Counted from the first letter of the stretch, positions 43,390 through 54,612 are shown. The stretch: DNA of 64,000 nucleotides from Streptomyces wedmorensis (GCF_000716445.1 NZ_JNWK01000002.1:191324-255323), one strand, 5' to 3'. The notes: generated by a model from the sequence alone, not told the origin. A program made the numbers and translations.

Positions 43390-44522
43390 CCGCGTTCACC
43401 CCTCTCGCCATCGGGCCGCACATCGTGCAGCCGCCGGTGGTGCTCGCCCCGATGGCCGGCATCACCAACGCCCCGTTCCGTACGCTCTGCCGCGAGTACA
43501 GCGGAGGCAAGGGGCTGTTCGTGAGCGAGATGATCACGACGCGCGCCCTGGTCGAGCGCAACGAGAAGACGATGCAGCTCATCCGCTTCGACGAGACCGA
43601 GAAGCCGCGCTCGATCCAGCTGTACGGCGTGGACCCGGTGACGGTCGGCAAGGCCGTGCGGATGATCGTCGACGAGGACCTCGCGGACCACATCGACCTG
43701 AACTTCGGCTGCCCGGTCCCCAAGGTGACGCGGAAGGGCGGCGGCTCGGCCCTCCCGTACAAGCGGCCGCTGCTGCGGGCGATCCTGCACGAGGCCGTGA
43801 CCAACGCGGGCGACCTGCCGGTCACCATGAAGATGCGCAAGGGCATCGACGACGACCACATCACGTACCTGGACGCGGGCCGGATCGCGGTCGAGGAGGG
43901 CGTCACGGCGATCGCCCTGCACGGGCGGACGGCGGCCCAGCACTACGGCGGTACCGCCGACTGGGACGCGATCGCGCGCCTCAAGGAGCACGTGCCGGAG
44001 ATCCCGGTGCTCGGCAACGGCGACATCTGGTCGGCGGACGACGCCCTGCGGATGATGCGGGAGACGGGCTGCGACGGCGTGGTCGTCGGGCGCGGCTGCC
44101 TGGGCCGGCCGTGGCTCTTCGGCGACCTGGTGGCGGGCTTCGAGGGCACCGGGGAGTACGCGCAGCCGGGGCTGCGGGAGGTCGCGGACGCGATGGTGCG
44201 GCACGCGCGGCTGCTCGGCGAGTGGCTGGGAGACGAGGCACGCGGTGTCATCGACTTCCGGAAGCACGTGGCCTGGTACCTGAAGGGCTTCGCGGTCGGT
44301 TCCGAGATGCGCAAGAAGCTCGCCATCACCTCGTCCCTGGACGAACTGCGCGCTCAGTTGAGCGAGCTCGACCTGGACCAGCCGTGGCCCGTGGGTGCGG
44401 ACGGTCCTCGGGGTCGTACGTCCGGAAACAACCGGGTTGTCCTGCCGGACGGCTGGTTGAAGGACCCGTACGACTGCGCCGGAGTGAGCGAGGACGCCGA
44501 GCTGGACACGTCCGGCGGCTGA
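43386..44522 (+). CDS. dusB: tRNA-dihydrouridine synthase DusB
   Basis: 378-aa flavoenzyme reducing uridine to dihydrouridine in tRNA D-loops. PPVVLAPMAGITNAPFR opens the FMN barrel, NFGCPVPKVTRKGGG carries the catalytic cysteine C109, and GLGNGDIW-like VLGNGDIWSADDALRMM plus GRGCLGRPW complete the FMN site. ATG 43386 is supported by the ATGA overlap with the upstream regulator; another ATG lies nine bases before. Confidence 0.93.
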   Translation: MTAFTPLAIGPHIVQPPVVLAPMAGITNAPFRTLCREYSGGKGLFVSEMITTRALVERNEKTMQLIRFDETEKPRSIQLYGVDPVTVGKAVRMIVDEDLADHIDLNFGCPVPKVTRKGGGSALPYKRPLLRAILHEAVTNAGDLPVTMKMRKGIDDDHITYLDAGRIAVEEGVTAIALHGRTAAQHYGGTADWDAIARLKEHVPEIPVLGNGDIWSADDALRMMRETGCDGVVVGRGCLGRPWLFGDLVAGFEGTGEYAQPGLREVADAMVRHARLLGEWLGDEARGVIDFRKHVAWYLKGFAVGSEMRKKLAITSSLDELRAQLSELDLDQPWPVGADGPRGRTSGNNRVVLPDGWLKDPYDCAGVSEDAELDTSGG

Positions 44523-44879
44523 GATTCGGCCTTTCCTGGGGAGTGATCCTCGCCACCCCTGAGGGGGGTAGCGCTCACATGAGCAGGTTACGGCCCCCTG
44601 CACCGCCTGAAGGGGTGGCACTCGGTGCCACCCCTTTTGCGTTCAAGAGTTGAACGCAAGTGGTCGATTGGGCGCTCAGGTGAGCGGGATACCCGGGCTT
44701 TGGGGTTCAGGACCCTTCGGGCCGTGAAAGCGGAATGTTTTGCTCGGTAACTTTCGAAGTGCTGGCGGACGGGTGGTTAAGACCGAGTGTCCGGTAGGCG
44801 TACCTCCCCAGAAGCCTTCGATCTGGGTATGTTCCTCGCCGTCAGGGCAGCCAACCGAGTCGTCGAGGAGTCGAGACCC
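44523..44879. other. 357-bp spacer between dusB and ppdK
   Basis: It holds a terminator (44610-44638), an adjoining palindrome GCGTTCAA-GAG-TTGAACGC (44639-44657), and a stretch of lower GC (about 44640-44780) that should contain the ppdK promoter. No gene seen. Confidence 0.7.
44610..44638 (+). terminator. dusB terminator
   Basis: AAGGGGTGGCAC (44610-44621) pairs with GTGCCACCCCTT (44625-44636) followed by T residues: a textbook intrinsic terminator. Confidence 0.88.
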
Positions 44880-47591
<2,712 letters not shown>

Positions 47592-47594
47592 CCG

Positions 47595-47614
47595 TGCTGA
47601 ACGGACGTTCAGCA
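47595..47614. repeat. CTGAAC-N4-GTTCAG palindrome, copy 1
   Basis: TGCTGAACGGACGTTCAGCA, perfect 8-bp arms around a 4-base centre, starting 4 bases after the ppdK stop. Contains the GAAC-N4-GTTC pattern. Confidence 0.7.
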
Positions 47615-47628
47615 GCGGCCACCGAGTC

Positions 47629-47685
47629 CTGCTGAACCGGGGTTCAGGAGCGGCGGTCGGGCCCTCCTGAACCCCGGTTCAGCAG
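47629..47685 (+). terminator. Perfect 22-bp inverted repeat, each arm itself a palindrome
   Basis: The arm at 47629-47650 contains CTGAACCGGGGTTCAG; the arm at 47664-47685 is its exact complement and contains CTGAACCCCGGTTCAG. A 13-base loop separates them. Likely the ppdK terminator, though the nested GAAC-N4-GTTC sites also resemble protein-binding sites. Confidence 0.75.
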
Positions 47686-47763
47686 CGGGAACACGGAACC
47701 ACCGGGGTCATCGCCGGCCATTCTTCGACCCTCACCGGCGGGCGGCGGCCTCGGAAACACAGA

Positions 47764-47804
47764 GACGGGACGGACACCTTTGTGCGGAGGTGTCCGTCCC
47801 GTCG
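47764..47804. terminator. Strong hairpin
   Basis: GACGGGACGGACACCT (47764-47779) pairs with AGGTGTCCGTCCCGTC (47788-47803), followed by GTCTTTC. It is followed by T-rich sequence. Confidence 0.75.
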
Positions 47805-47922
47805 TCTTTCGTCCCGCTGATTTCGCGTGATCGTCGACCAGATGTGAGTTCGTGTTCAATTGCGGCCGCTTGAATTATTGGCCATTGAACTTTTCTGTTT
47901 CCTTGCCGCAAAGAACGTGGTC

Positions 47923-47965
47923 GGGCGCGGCCTCCGGATCCCCACCCGGAGGCCGCGCCCTTTAC
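47923..47965 (+). terminator. Strong hairpin followed by TTTA
   Basis: GGGCGCGGCCTCCGG (47923-47937) pairs with CCGGAGGCCGCGCCC (47946-47960), followed by TTTACC. No protein gene precedes it within 330 bp, so it may terminate a small RNA. Confidence 0.7.
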
Positions 47966-48203
47966 CGATGCCGGGCAGGTGAGCCGCAACCCTCGCCGAC
48001 CGCCGCCAGACGCGTGAAGCCCCCCACGGTCTTCGTCGCGTCACCTCGGTCCTGAAGGTTTCCTGCCCGACCCGTACAGCTTTTCGGTTCTGCCCCGATT
48101 GCCGCGATGCTTTTCAACTGTGGCTGAAACACCCTGGTAACGTGCAGTGATGCTGTGCATACTCGTCGTCGGGGGTGGTTGCGAGTGCACAGGTGGGGAC
48201 GTC

Positions 48204-49238
48204 ATGCTGCGGATTCATTTCACCGGAAACGACTTGGCGGGGGTGCGGACGGCCGCCCGGCCTGACGTTCTGTGGGAAACGATTCTCAGCTTTCACCGTT
48301 TAAGGGACCGGCGCGGTCCCGTGGTCTACGGGGAATGGCGCTCGGAAACGCGGATGCGGCTCGGCGGTGAGACCCGCCTCCTCGCCGCGCTCGTGCCCAG
48401 CCGCGGCTATTTTCCCGACTTCCTGACGCCCGCGGAGGGCGTCCACGGGCTCGACGAGGGCCTCCAGGCGATCCGCGCGACCGACGCGGGACGGCTCCGC
48501 GGAGAGCTCTCGCTGCTCGCCGCGGACCGTTCGGGAGCCCGGACCGTCCCCCATTCGCTGCGCGCCCTCGCCGACGGCGGCGCGGAGCCCTTCGACCGGC
48601 TCGTGGGGGCCCTGCGGAGCTATCACCGGGCCGCCGTGGAGCCGTACTGGCCGCACATCCGGGCCCGGGTCGAGGCCGACCGGGCCCGCCGCGGCAGGGC
48701 CCTCCTCGACGGCGGCGCCGAGGAGCTCCTGGCCTCGCTGCCGCCGATGCTGCGCTGGCGCGCGCCCGTCCTGGAAGCCGACTACCCGGTCGACCGGGAC
48801 GTCCACCTCGACGGGCGGGGGCTGCTGCTCCAGCCGTCGTACTTCTGCCGGGGGACCCCGGTGGTGCTGCGCGACCCCGGGCTGCCGCCGGTCCTCGTCT
48901 ACCCGGTCACGCACGGCGAGGCGCCGACCGTCCGCTCGCCGGGCGGCTCCTCGCTCGCCAAGCTGGTCGGCCAGACCCGCTCGGCGGTCCTGCACGCCAT
49001 CGGCGACGGCGGTACGACGAGCGAGCTCGCCCGCCGGGCCGGGGTCTCCCTCGCCTCGGCCAGCCAGCACGCGGGCGTCCTGCGGGAGGCCGGTCTCATC
49101 GCGACCCTCCGCAACGGCAACGCGGTCCTGCACACCTTGACGCCGTTGGGCGCCGCCCTGCTCGGCGGCGCCCAACGGACGGTGGACCTGCGGTGCTACG
49201 CGGGGAACTACGCCCGGAACGGGCCCTTCACCTCGTAG
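48204..49238 (+). CDS. ArsR-type regulator with N-terminal DUF5937-like domain
   Basis: 344-aa protein. N-terminal 240 residues (MLRIHFTGNDLAGVR..., DVLWETILSFHRLRDR) match the sensor region of a Streptomyces ArsR subgroup recalled as DUF5937; C-terminal winged helix (about 260-330) has RSAVLHAIGDGGTTSELARRAGVSLASASQHAGVLREAGLI. ATG 48204 preceded by GGTGGGG. Its 3' end overlaps the convergent PhoX gene by 31 bp. Target unknown. Confidence 0.8.
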   Translation: MLRIHFTGNDLAGVRTAARPDVLWETILSFHRLRDRRGPVVYGEWRSETRMRLGGETRLLAALVPSRGYFPDFLTPAEGVHGLDEGLQAIRATDAGRLRGELSLLAADRSGARTVPHSLRALADGGAEPFDRLVGALRSYHRAAVEPYWPHIRARVEADRARRGRALLDGGAEELLASLPPMLRWRAPVLEADYPVDRDVHLDGRGLLLQPSYFCRGTPVVLRDPGLPPVLVYPVTHGEAPTVRSPGGSSLAKLVGQTRSAVLHAIGDGGTTSELARRAGVSLASASQHAGVLREAGLIATLRNGNAVLHTLTPLGAALLGGAQRTVDLRCYAGNYARNGPFTS

Positions 49239-50365
49239 GTGATGCCGCCCGACGAGCTGCCGGTGGTGCCGCGCTGGCTGGAGAAGTACAGCCGGCTGCC
49301 GTCGGGGGAGAAGGCCGGTCCGGTGATCTCGGAGCCGGACTGGCCGGTGATCCGCAGGAACGGCGCCACGACGTCGTCCGGCGTGATGATGCAGATCTCC
49401 ATGTTGCCGCCGTCCTCGGCGACGTACAGGTCGCCCGAGGAGGCGCCGGTGATGTTGTCGACCCCGGTGAGCGGGGCGCCGCCGCCGGAGACCAGCGAGT
49501 CGTCGTAGGCCAGCTCGTACGTGCCGGCCGCCAGGTTGACCTGCCAGACCCGGTTGTCGCCCTTGGTGGTGAACCAGACGGTGTCGTCCGCGTAGTGGCA
49601 GCCCTCGCCGCCGTTGAACCGCTTGGCGCCGGAGACCTGGTTGCGGGTGGTGGTCGGCGCGCCGTCCGGGTCCGGCACGTTCTGCCAGGTGAACGTGCCG
49701 GAGGTGGCCGTGCCGGCCTTGAAGACCTGGAGGGTGCCGGAGGACAGGTTGCCCCAGGTGGTGGGGATGAACCGGTAGAAGCAGCCGTCCGTCTCGTCCT
49801 CGGTCAGGTAGATCACCTGGCGCACCGGGTCGGCCGCCGCCGCCTCGTGCTTGAACTTGCCCATCGCGTCCCGGCGGGTGGCGGTGCCGCCCCACGGGTT
49901 CGTCTCGTAGACGTAGCCGAGGGACACCTCCTCACAGGACAGCCAGGTGTTCCACGGGGTCTTGCCGCCCGCGCAGTTCTGCCGGGTGCCGGAGAGGATG
50001 CGGTACGCGCCGGTGATCGCGCCGGCCGAGTCGAACCTCACCGCGCTCGCGCCGCCGCTGGGGTTGATCTCCGAGTTCGACACGTAGATCCAGCCCGTGC
50101 CGTCGGCGAAGCAGGCGCCGCCGTCGGGGGCGTTGTGCCAGGTGTACGAGGTGCCCGTCACGGTCTGTCCGGACCGTGCGATCACCCGGCTGGTGAACCC
50201 GGCCGGCAGCTGGATGCCGTTCGCGTCCGCCGCGCCGAGCGCCCCGTAGGGGCCGGCGCCGGGCTGGGCGGGGGCGGCGAAGGCCGCGCTCTGCCACAGG
50301 CTGCCGCCGAAGGCCGCGGCCGAGGTGCCGATGACCGCTCCACGCAGGAAACTGCGTCGCTCCAC
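49208..50365 (-). CDS. PhoX-like (DUF839) secreted protein, Tat-exported
   Basis: 385-aa protein with a twin-arginine signal (MERRSFLRGAVIGTSAAAFG) followed by a beta-propeller of the PhoX/DUF839 type: LPAGFTSRVIARSG, WNTWLSCEEVS (the metal-binding glutamates), GKFKHEAAAADP, YLTEDETDGCFYRFIP, NGGEGCHYADDTVWFTTKGDN and DNITGASSGDLYVAEDGG. GTG at 50365. PhoX enzymes are calcium/iron phosphatases; phosphatase activity here is likely but the substrate is not known. Confidence 0.88.
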   Translation of the reverse strand: MERRSFLRGAVIGTSAAAFGGSLWQSAAFAAPAQPGAGPYGALGAADANGIQLPAGFTSRVIARSGQTVTGTSYTWHNAPDGGACFADGTGWIYVSNSEINPSGGASAVRFDSAGAITGAYRILSGTRQNCAGGKTPWNTWLSCEEVSLGYVYETNPWGGTATRRDAMGKFKHEAAAADPVRQVIYLTEDETDGCFYRFIPTTWGNLSSGTLQVFKAGTATSGTFTWQNVPDPDGAPTTTRNQVSGAKRFNGGEGCHYADDTVWFTTKGDNRVWQVNLAAGTYELAYDDSLVSGGGAPLTGVDNITGASSGDLYVAEDGGNMEICIITPDDVVAPFLRITGQSGSEITGPAFSPDGSRLYFSSQRGTTGSSSGGITYEVKGPFRA

Positions 50366-50543
50366 GTCTCACTCCTGAGAAGGGTGTGAACCGCCCCGCC
50401 GCGCCGGTCGGCGACGGGGTCGCGCGTTTCCGGAACCTAGAAGTGCTGAATTGACAGTGCAGCAACAGCCGATGAAGCGGAAGCGGCGGGCGCCGGGACC
50501 TTCGGCACTGGGGGGAACGGGGGCCGTCGGGGACACTGGGGGC

Positions 50544-50993
50544 ATGCGTGCCACCCGGGACATCAGCGACCGAGAAGACCTCGACGTGCTGCTGCGCAGG
50601 TTCTACGGCGCCGCGTTCGAGGACCCCTTGATCGGGCCGTTCTTCACCGAGATCGCCGGCACCGACCTGGAGGTCCACCTGCCGCGGATCACCGACTTCT
50701 GGGAGCGGGCGCTGCTCCGGAGCGCGGAGTACGGGCGGGACGCGTTCGCCCCGCACGCGGCGCTGCACTCGGCCCGGCCGCTCACGGCCGCCCACTTCGG
50801 CCGCTGGGTGCAGCTGTGGCACGCGAGCGTCGACGGACTGCACCAGGGGCCGCTGGCCGAGCGGGCGAAGGGGCAGGGGGAGCGGATCGCCGTGGCCATG
50901 CTGCGGAGGCTGGCCGGGCCGGGCGCGGCCACCGGGGGAGGCGGCGGCGGGTTCGTGCCGCTGGCGGCGCTCGAACTGCGTTCGGCCGCCTGA
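50544..50993 (+). CDS. Group III truncated haemoglobin
   Basis: 149-aa haem protein with LLRRFYGAAFEDPLIGPFFTEIA, HLPRITDFWERALLRSAEYGRDAF, the proximal-side PHAALHSARPL and FGRWVQLWHASVDGLHQGPLAERAK, the group III layout. The tail is glycine-rich. ATG 50544 (MRATRDISDRED) is preferred over the longer frame from 50451. Role in oxygen or NO chemistry is inferred from the family. Confidence 0.85.
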   Translation: MRATRDISDREDLDVLLRRFYGAAFEDPLIGPFFTEIAGTDLEVHLPRITDFWERALLRSAEYGRDAFAPHAALHSARPLTAAHFGRWVQLWHASVDGLHQGPLAERAKGQGERIAVAMLRRLAGPGAATGGGGGGFVPLAALELRSAA

Positions 50994-50999
50994 GCGAAA

Positions 51000-51024
51000 G
51001 AACTCTCCGGAGAGCGATGAGTTC
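51000..51024. promoter_or_regulatory. Nested palindromes upstream of the VOC gene
   Basis: CTCTCCGGAGAG (51003-51014) is a perfect palindrome; GAACTC (51000-51005) and GAGTTC (51019-51024) flank it. TetR-type operators often look like this. It is 58 bp before the VOC start. Confidence 0.45.
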
Positions 51025-51081
51025 CGGGGGGCGGGCCCGTCCTACCTCTCGACAGCACCGCACGACGGAAGAGAGCACACC

Positions 51082-51498
51082 ATGGCCCCGCAGATGATCT
51101 TCGTGAACCTGCCCGTCGCGAGCGTCGAGGCGAGCAAGGCCTTCTTCTCGAAGATCGGCTTCTCCTCGAACCCGCACTTCAGCGACGAGACCACCGCCTG
51201 TGTGGTCATCAGCGACACGATCTTCGCGATGCTCCTCGAAGAGCCCAAGTTCCAGTCCTTCATGGCGCCCGGCAAGGAGATCCCCGACGCGACCAAGACC
51301 ACCGAGGTCATGGTCACGCTGAGCGCCGAGAGCCGGGCGGAGGTCGACCGGCTGGCCGACGCCGCCCTCGCCGCGGGCGGCGGCCCGGCGAAGGACCCCA
51401 TGGACCTCGGCCACATGTACGGCCGGTCCTTCACCGACCTCGACGGCCACCACTGGGAGGTCTTCTGGATGGACCCGGCCGCCGTCCCCGAGGGCTGA
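51082..51498 (+). CDS. VOC-family (glyoxalase/dioxygenase-fold) protein
   Basis: 138-aa protein with two beta-alpha-beta-beta-beta modules: MIFVNLPVASVEASKAFFSKIGF and MVTLSAESRAEVDRLADAAL, ending FTDLDGHHWEVFWMDP, the usual VOC C-terminal motif. ATG at 51082. Function not specific. Confidence 0.85.
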   Translation: MAPQMIFVNLPVASVEASKAFFSKIGFSSNPHFSDETTACVVISDTIFAMLLEEPKFQSFMAPGKEIPDATKTTEVMVTLSAESRAEVDRLADAALAAGGGPAKDPMDLGHMYGRSFTDLDGHHWEVFWMDPAAVPEG

Positions 51499-51552
51499 GC
51501 CCGGAGGCGTACGCCGACGCGGCCGCCCGGTGCCGGGCGGCCGGGGGCGCAC

Positions 51553-52314
51553 TCAGGCCGAGACACCGCCGTCGATCACCAGGTCCGTGCCGACGACGGA
51601 GGCCGCGTCGTCCGAGGCGAGGTACAGCACCGCCGCCGCCACCTCCGCGGCGGACGAGATGCGGCCGAGCGGCGACTGCTCCTTCATCCGGACCTCCCGC
51701 TCGGCCTCGGACTCGCCGGGCAGCAGCGACATCGTGGACTCCGAGGCGCCGGGGCTGACCGCGTTGATCCGGACCCCGTCGGAGATGTGGTCCAGGGCCG
51801 CGGCCCTGGTGATCGCCGAGACGGCCGCCTTGGAGACCTGGTAGCCGAACACCCCGGGGATCCGCACGTGCGGGCCCAGATTGGACGCGATGTTCACGAT
51901 CGCCCCGCCGCCGTGCGCCCGCATGTGCGCCACCTCGGCCTGGAGGGCGTGCAGCACCCCCGTGACGTTGATGTCGAGCAGCGTCCGCCAGTCCTCCAGC
52001 GGGAAGTCGGCGGCGCTGTGACCGCCCCGGAAGACACCGGCGTTGTTCACGGCGACGTCCAGGCCGCCGAAGAGCTCGACCGTGCGGCGCACGAGGTCCC
52101 GGGTGGACCCGGCGCTCGCCACGTCGGCGGTGACCGCGGCCGCGGTGCCGCCGGCCGCCTCGATCAGGGCGACCGTCCCGTCGAGGGGCCCGGCGGTGCG
52201 GCCGGCGACCACGACCCTCGCGCCCTCGGCGGCGAAGGCGAGCGCGATGGCCCGGCCGAGTCCGGAACCCGCGCCGGTGACGAGGACGGTGCGGCCGGTG
52301 AAGCGTGCGGACAT
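51553..52314 (-). CDS. SDR-family oxidoreductase
   Basis: 253-aa short-chain dehydrogenase. TGAGSGLGRAIA (NAD(P)-binding), NNAG, catalytic S in VNIASN, Y-x3-K as YQVSK, and SPG followed by the C-terminal GTDLVIDGGVSA. ATG at 52314. Follows the MFS gene on the same strand after an 83-bp spacer rich in GTGTGG. Substrate unknown. Confidence 0.88.
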   Translation of the reverse strand: MSARFTGRTVLVTGAGSGLGRAIALAFAAEGARVVVAGRTAGPLDGTVALIEAAGGTAAAVTADVASAGSTRDLVRRTVELFGGLDVAVNNAGVFRGGHSAADFPLEDWRTLLDINVTGVLHALQAEVAHMRAHGGGAIVNIASNLGPHVRIPGVFGYQVSKAAVSAITRAAALDHISDGVRINAVSPGASESTMSLLPGESEAEREVRMKEQSPLGRISSAAEVAAAVLYLASDDAASVVGTDLVIDGGVSA

Positions 52315-52334
52315 GACTGACTCCCGTGTGAGTT

Positions 52335-52394
52335 CGAGTGTGGGTGTGGGTGTGGGTGTGGATGCGGTCGTGGGTGTGGATGCGGCCGTGGTGG
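52335..52394. repeat. GTGTGG microsatellite-like repeat
   Basis: Six-base GTGTGG/GTGTGGAT units repeat across about 60 bp directly between the SDR start and the MFS stop. Likely to vary in length. Confidence 0.8.
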
Positions 52395-52397
52395 TCG

Positions 52398-53903
52398 CTA
52401 TCCGGCGCGGGTGGCGCGGGTGGCGCGGTTCATGAGGGGCGCGAGGACGGTGACGGCGGCCAGGGCGGCGAACAGGGCGGCCGCGGTCGCCAGCGACACC
52501 GCGTCGCCGCCGAGGGTGAGCAGGGCGGCGAAGACCACCGTCGGCCCCAGTTCCATCGCCGTGTTCAGGACGCCGCCGGCGAGCCCCGCGTGGTGCGCCG
52601 GCACCCCCCACGTGGCGAGGACGGCGGCGCCCGCGAAGGACAGCGCGCCGCCGGCCGGCAGCAGGAGCAGGCCGGGCAGCAGGCCGTACGCGTACGGGAC
52701 GGAGGTCTCGAAGCCGGTCGCCGCCAGCAGGCCGAGGCCGGCGGCGGCCGTGCCGAGCCCGGCACCGGTGACCCGGCCGGGGCCGTACCGGCCGATCAGC
52801 GGGCCCGCGAACCGGCCCGCGCCGAGCAGCGCGACCGCGAAGGGCACGAAGGCGGCGGACGTGAGGAGGGCGCTCCAGCCGCGCTGTTGTTGGAGCGTCA
52901 GGGAGAGCAGGACGAACACCGTCGCCGTTCCGGCCGCCGTCAGTCCGATCGCCGCGAGGCCCAGCGCGCGGCGGCCGTCGCGCAGGAAGTCAGGGGGCAG
53001 GAGCGGGTCGGCGGTCCGCCGCTCGACGGCCCCGAAGGCGGCGAGCAGGACGAGGCCGGTCGACAGCGGCACGAGGACCGGCGCGGACGCCCACGGGTGG
53101 GCGTCGGTGAGGACGAGTCCGTAACTGGCCAGCGTGATACCGGCGGTGGCGAGCAGCGCCCCGGGCAGGTCGAGTGACCGGCCCGTGCCCGGTCGGCGGA
53201 GGGGCCGGCCCGTGCCCGGTCGGTCGGGGTATCGACTTGTGCCCGGTCGGTCGGGGGATCGACTCGTGCCCGGCTGTCGGAGCGGCCGGCCGGGGCCCGG
53301 CGAGGTGGTGGGCAGCAGTCCCGGGGCGAGGAGGAGGGCGGCGAGGGTGACGGCGACGGGTACCGCGAAGGTGCCGCGCCAGGAGGAGACGGCCGCGATC
53401 ACGCCGGAGAGGAGGTTGCCGGCGGTGGCGCCGAGCACGGAGAGGCCGCCCCAGGTTGCCATCGCCCGCCCGTACGCGGCAGGTTCGGGGAACAGCGCCC
53501 GGAGGAGCGCCATCGCGGCGGGGGCCACCAGGGCCGCGCCGACGCCCTGGCCGAAGCGGGCGGCGAGCAGCGCCTCGTACCCGGGGGCGAGCGGTGCGGC
53601 GACGGAGGCGGCGCCGAAGACCAGGAGCCCGACGGTGAGGGTCCGGCGTCCGCCGAACCGGTCGGCGAGCCGGCCGCCGAGGAGGAGAAGCCCGGCGAAG
53701 GTCAGCCCGTACGCGGCGCTCAGCAGGATCAGTTCGGCGCGGTCGAGCCGGAACGCGGCCCCGATGCGGGGGAGAGGCACGGCGAGGGAGGCGAGGGTGA
53801 AGATGAGCGTCATCTGCACGCCGCCGAGCAGCAGGAAGGCGGGGCGGGCGCGCACACCGGGCGTGTTCCCTAAGGCCGTCCGGGCCTCTGTCGTCGTCGT
53901 CAT
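52398..53903 (-). CDS. MFS transporter with in-frame 9-residue repeats
   Basis: 501-aa transporter with about 12-14 helices (GGRLADRFGGRRTLTVG is motif A; LLSAAYGLTFAGLLLLGG precedes it). The central cytoplasmic loop, residues about 203-246, contains about five tandem 9-residue units of the form R-x2-x-R-P-G-T-x (27-bp repeats at 53165-53296). ATG 53903. Likely paired with the TetR regulator just upstream. Confidence 0.82.
   Translation of the reverse strand: MTTTTEARTALGNTPGVRARPAFLLLGGVQMTLIFTLASLAVPLPRIGAAFRLDRAELILLSAAYGLTFAGLLLLGGRLADRFGGRRTLTVGLLVFGAASVAAPLAPGYEALLAARFGQGVGAALVAPAAMALLRALFPEPAAYGRAMATWGGLSVLGATAGNLLSGVIAAVSSWRGTFAVPVAVTLAALLLAPGLLPTTSPGPGRPLRQPGTSRSPDRPGTSRYPDRPGTGRPLRRPGTGRSLDLPGALLATAGITLASYGLVLTDAHPWASAPVLVPLSTGLVLLAAFGAVERRTADPLLPPDFLRDGRRALGLAAIGLTAAGTATVFVLLSLTLQQQRGWSALLTSAAFVPFAVALLGAGRFAGPLIGRYGPGRVTGAGLGTAAAGLGLLAATGFETSVPYAYGLLPGLLLLPAGGALSFAGAAVLATWGVPAHHAGLAGGVLNTAMELGPTVVFAALLTLGGDAVSLATAAALFAALAAVTVLAPLMNRATRATRAG
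53165..53296. repeat. In-frame 27-bp tandem repeat
   Basis: About five copies of a 27-bp unit containing TGCCCGGTCGG, kept in frame within the MFS coding sequence. Encodes arginine/proline/glycine/threonine-rich residues. Confidence 0.75.
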
Positions 53904-54027
53904 GTCCGTACCCCCTCCGTCCGTACCGGCCGCCGCACGGGCCGCCCGCTTTCCCGACAACCTTGAACTTGACCGTACATTCCAATATCAAGGCCGAGGA
54001 AAGGGCGCCCCCGTGGGCGCCCTTTCC

Positions 54028-54612
54028 TCAGTCCAGCAGCCTCAGCGCCTGTTCCGCCGCGTCCCTGACCCGGCCCGGGTCGCTCGACGCCTTGCCGACC
54101 ACCCGGACGCCCTGCAGCAGGACGAGCAGCATCCGGGCCAGGGCCCGCGGGTCGCGGTCGGCCGGGAGTTCGCCTCCGGCGCGGGCGCGGGTGAGCGCCC
54201 CGTGGAGGAGCGTCTCGATCTGCTCCCAGCTGAGCTCGACCCGGCGGGCCACGGCCGTGTCGTGCGGCCCCAGCTCCGCCGCCGAGTTGGTGACGAAACA
54301 GCCGTTCAGGCGCTCGCCGTCGGTCGCCGCCTCGGCGGCGAAGCGGCGGACGAGCGCGCGCACGGCCGGCAGGGCCGGGCCCGGCGCGGACAGCTCCTCG
54401 ACGATCCGGGGGTCCCGGGTCTCCAGGTAGCGGTCCATCGACTTCAGGTACAGCTCGTGCTTGTTCCCGAAGGTCGCGTAGATGCTCGCGCGGCCGATCC
54501 CGAGGTGCTCCACGAGGTCCGACATCGTCGTCGCCTCGTAGCCGCGCGCCCAGAACAGTTCGAGGGCTGCCTGGAGCGCGGCGTCCGGATCGAATTCCTT
54601 GGTCCTGGCCAC
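54028..54612 (-). CDS. TetR-family regulator
   Basis: 194-aa repressor: helix-turn-helix (about 12-55) with ALQAALELFWARGYEATTMSDLVEHLGIGRASIYATFGNKHELY, followed by a helical ligand domain. GTG 54612 (VARTKEFDP). It lies 124 bp from the MFS gene on the same strand. GACCGTAC words occur both before its start (54618) and before the MFS gene (53971). Confidence 0.88.
   Translation of the reverse strand: MARTKEFDPDAALQAALELFWARGYEATTMSDLVEHLGIGRASIYATFGNKHELYLKSMDRYLETRDPRIVEELSAPGPALPAVRALVRRFAAEAATDGERLNGCFVTNSAAELGPHDTAVARRVELSWEQIETLLHGALTRARAGGELPADRDPRALARMLLVLLQGVRVVGKASSDPGRVRDAAEQALRLLD

Larger units (their letters stand above)
47592..48203. other. 612-bp non-coding region downstream of ppdK
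   Basis: It contains three CTGAAC-N4-GTTCAG palindromes (47595-47685), two further strong hairpins (47764-47804 and 47923-47960) and, between these, an AT-richer stretch (about 47810-47910) with CAATTG and ATTGAAC words. No convincing protein gene. A small RNA gene ending at the 47960 hairpin is possible. Confidence 0.6.

Noticed and set aside
48147..48203. Longer start of the ArsR-type gene (MMLCILVVGGG)
   Set aside because: ATG 48204 has a better ribosome binding site and begins at the family's usual N-terminus.
50366..50460. PHO box upstream of the PhoX-like gene
   Set aside because: Only one GTTCACA word is present; the 11-bp direct repeats needed for PhoP binding are not seen.
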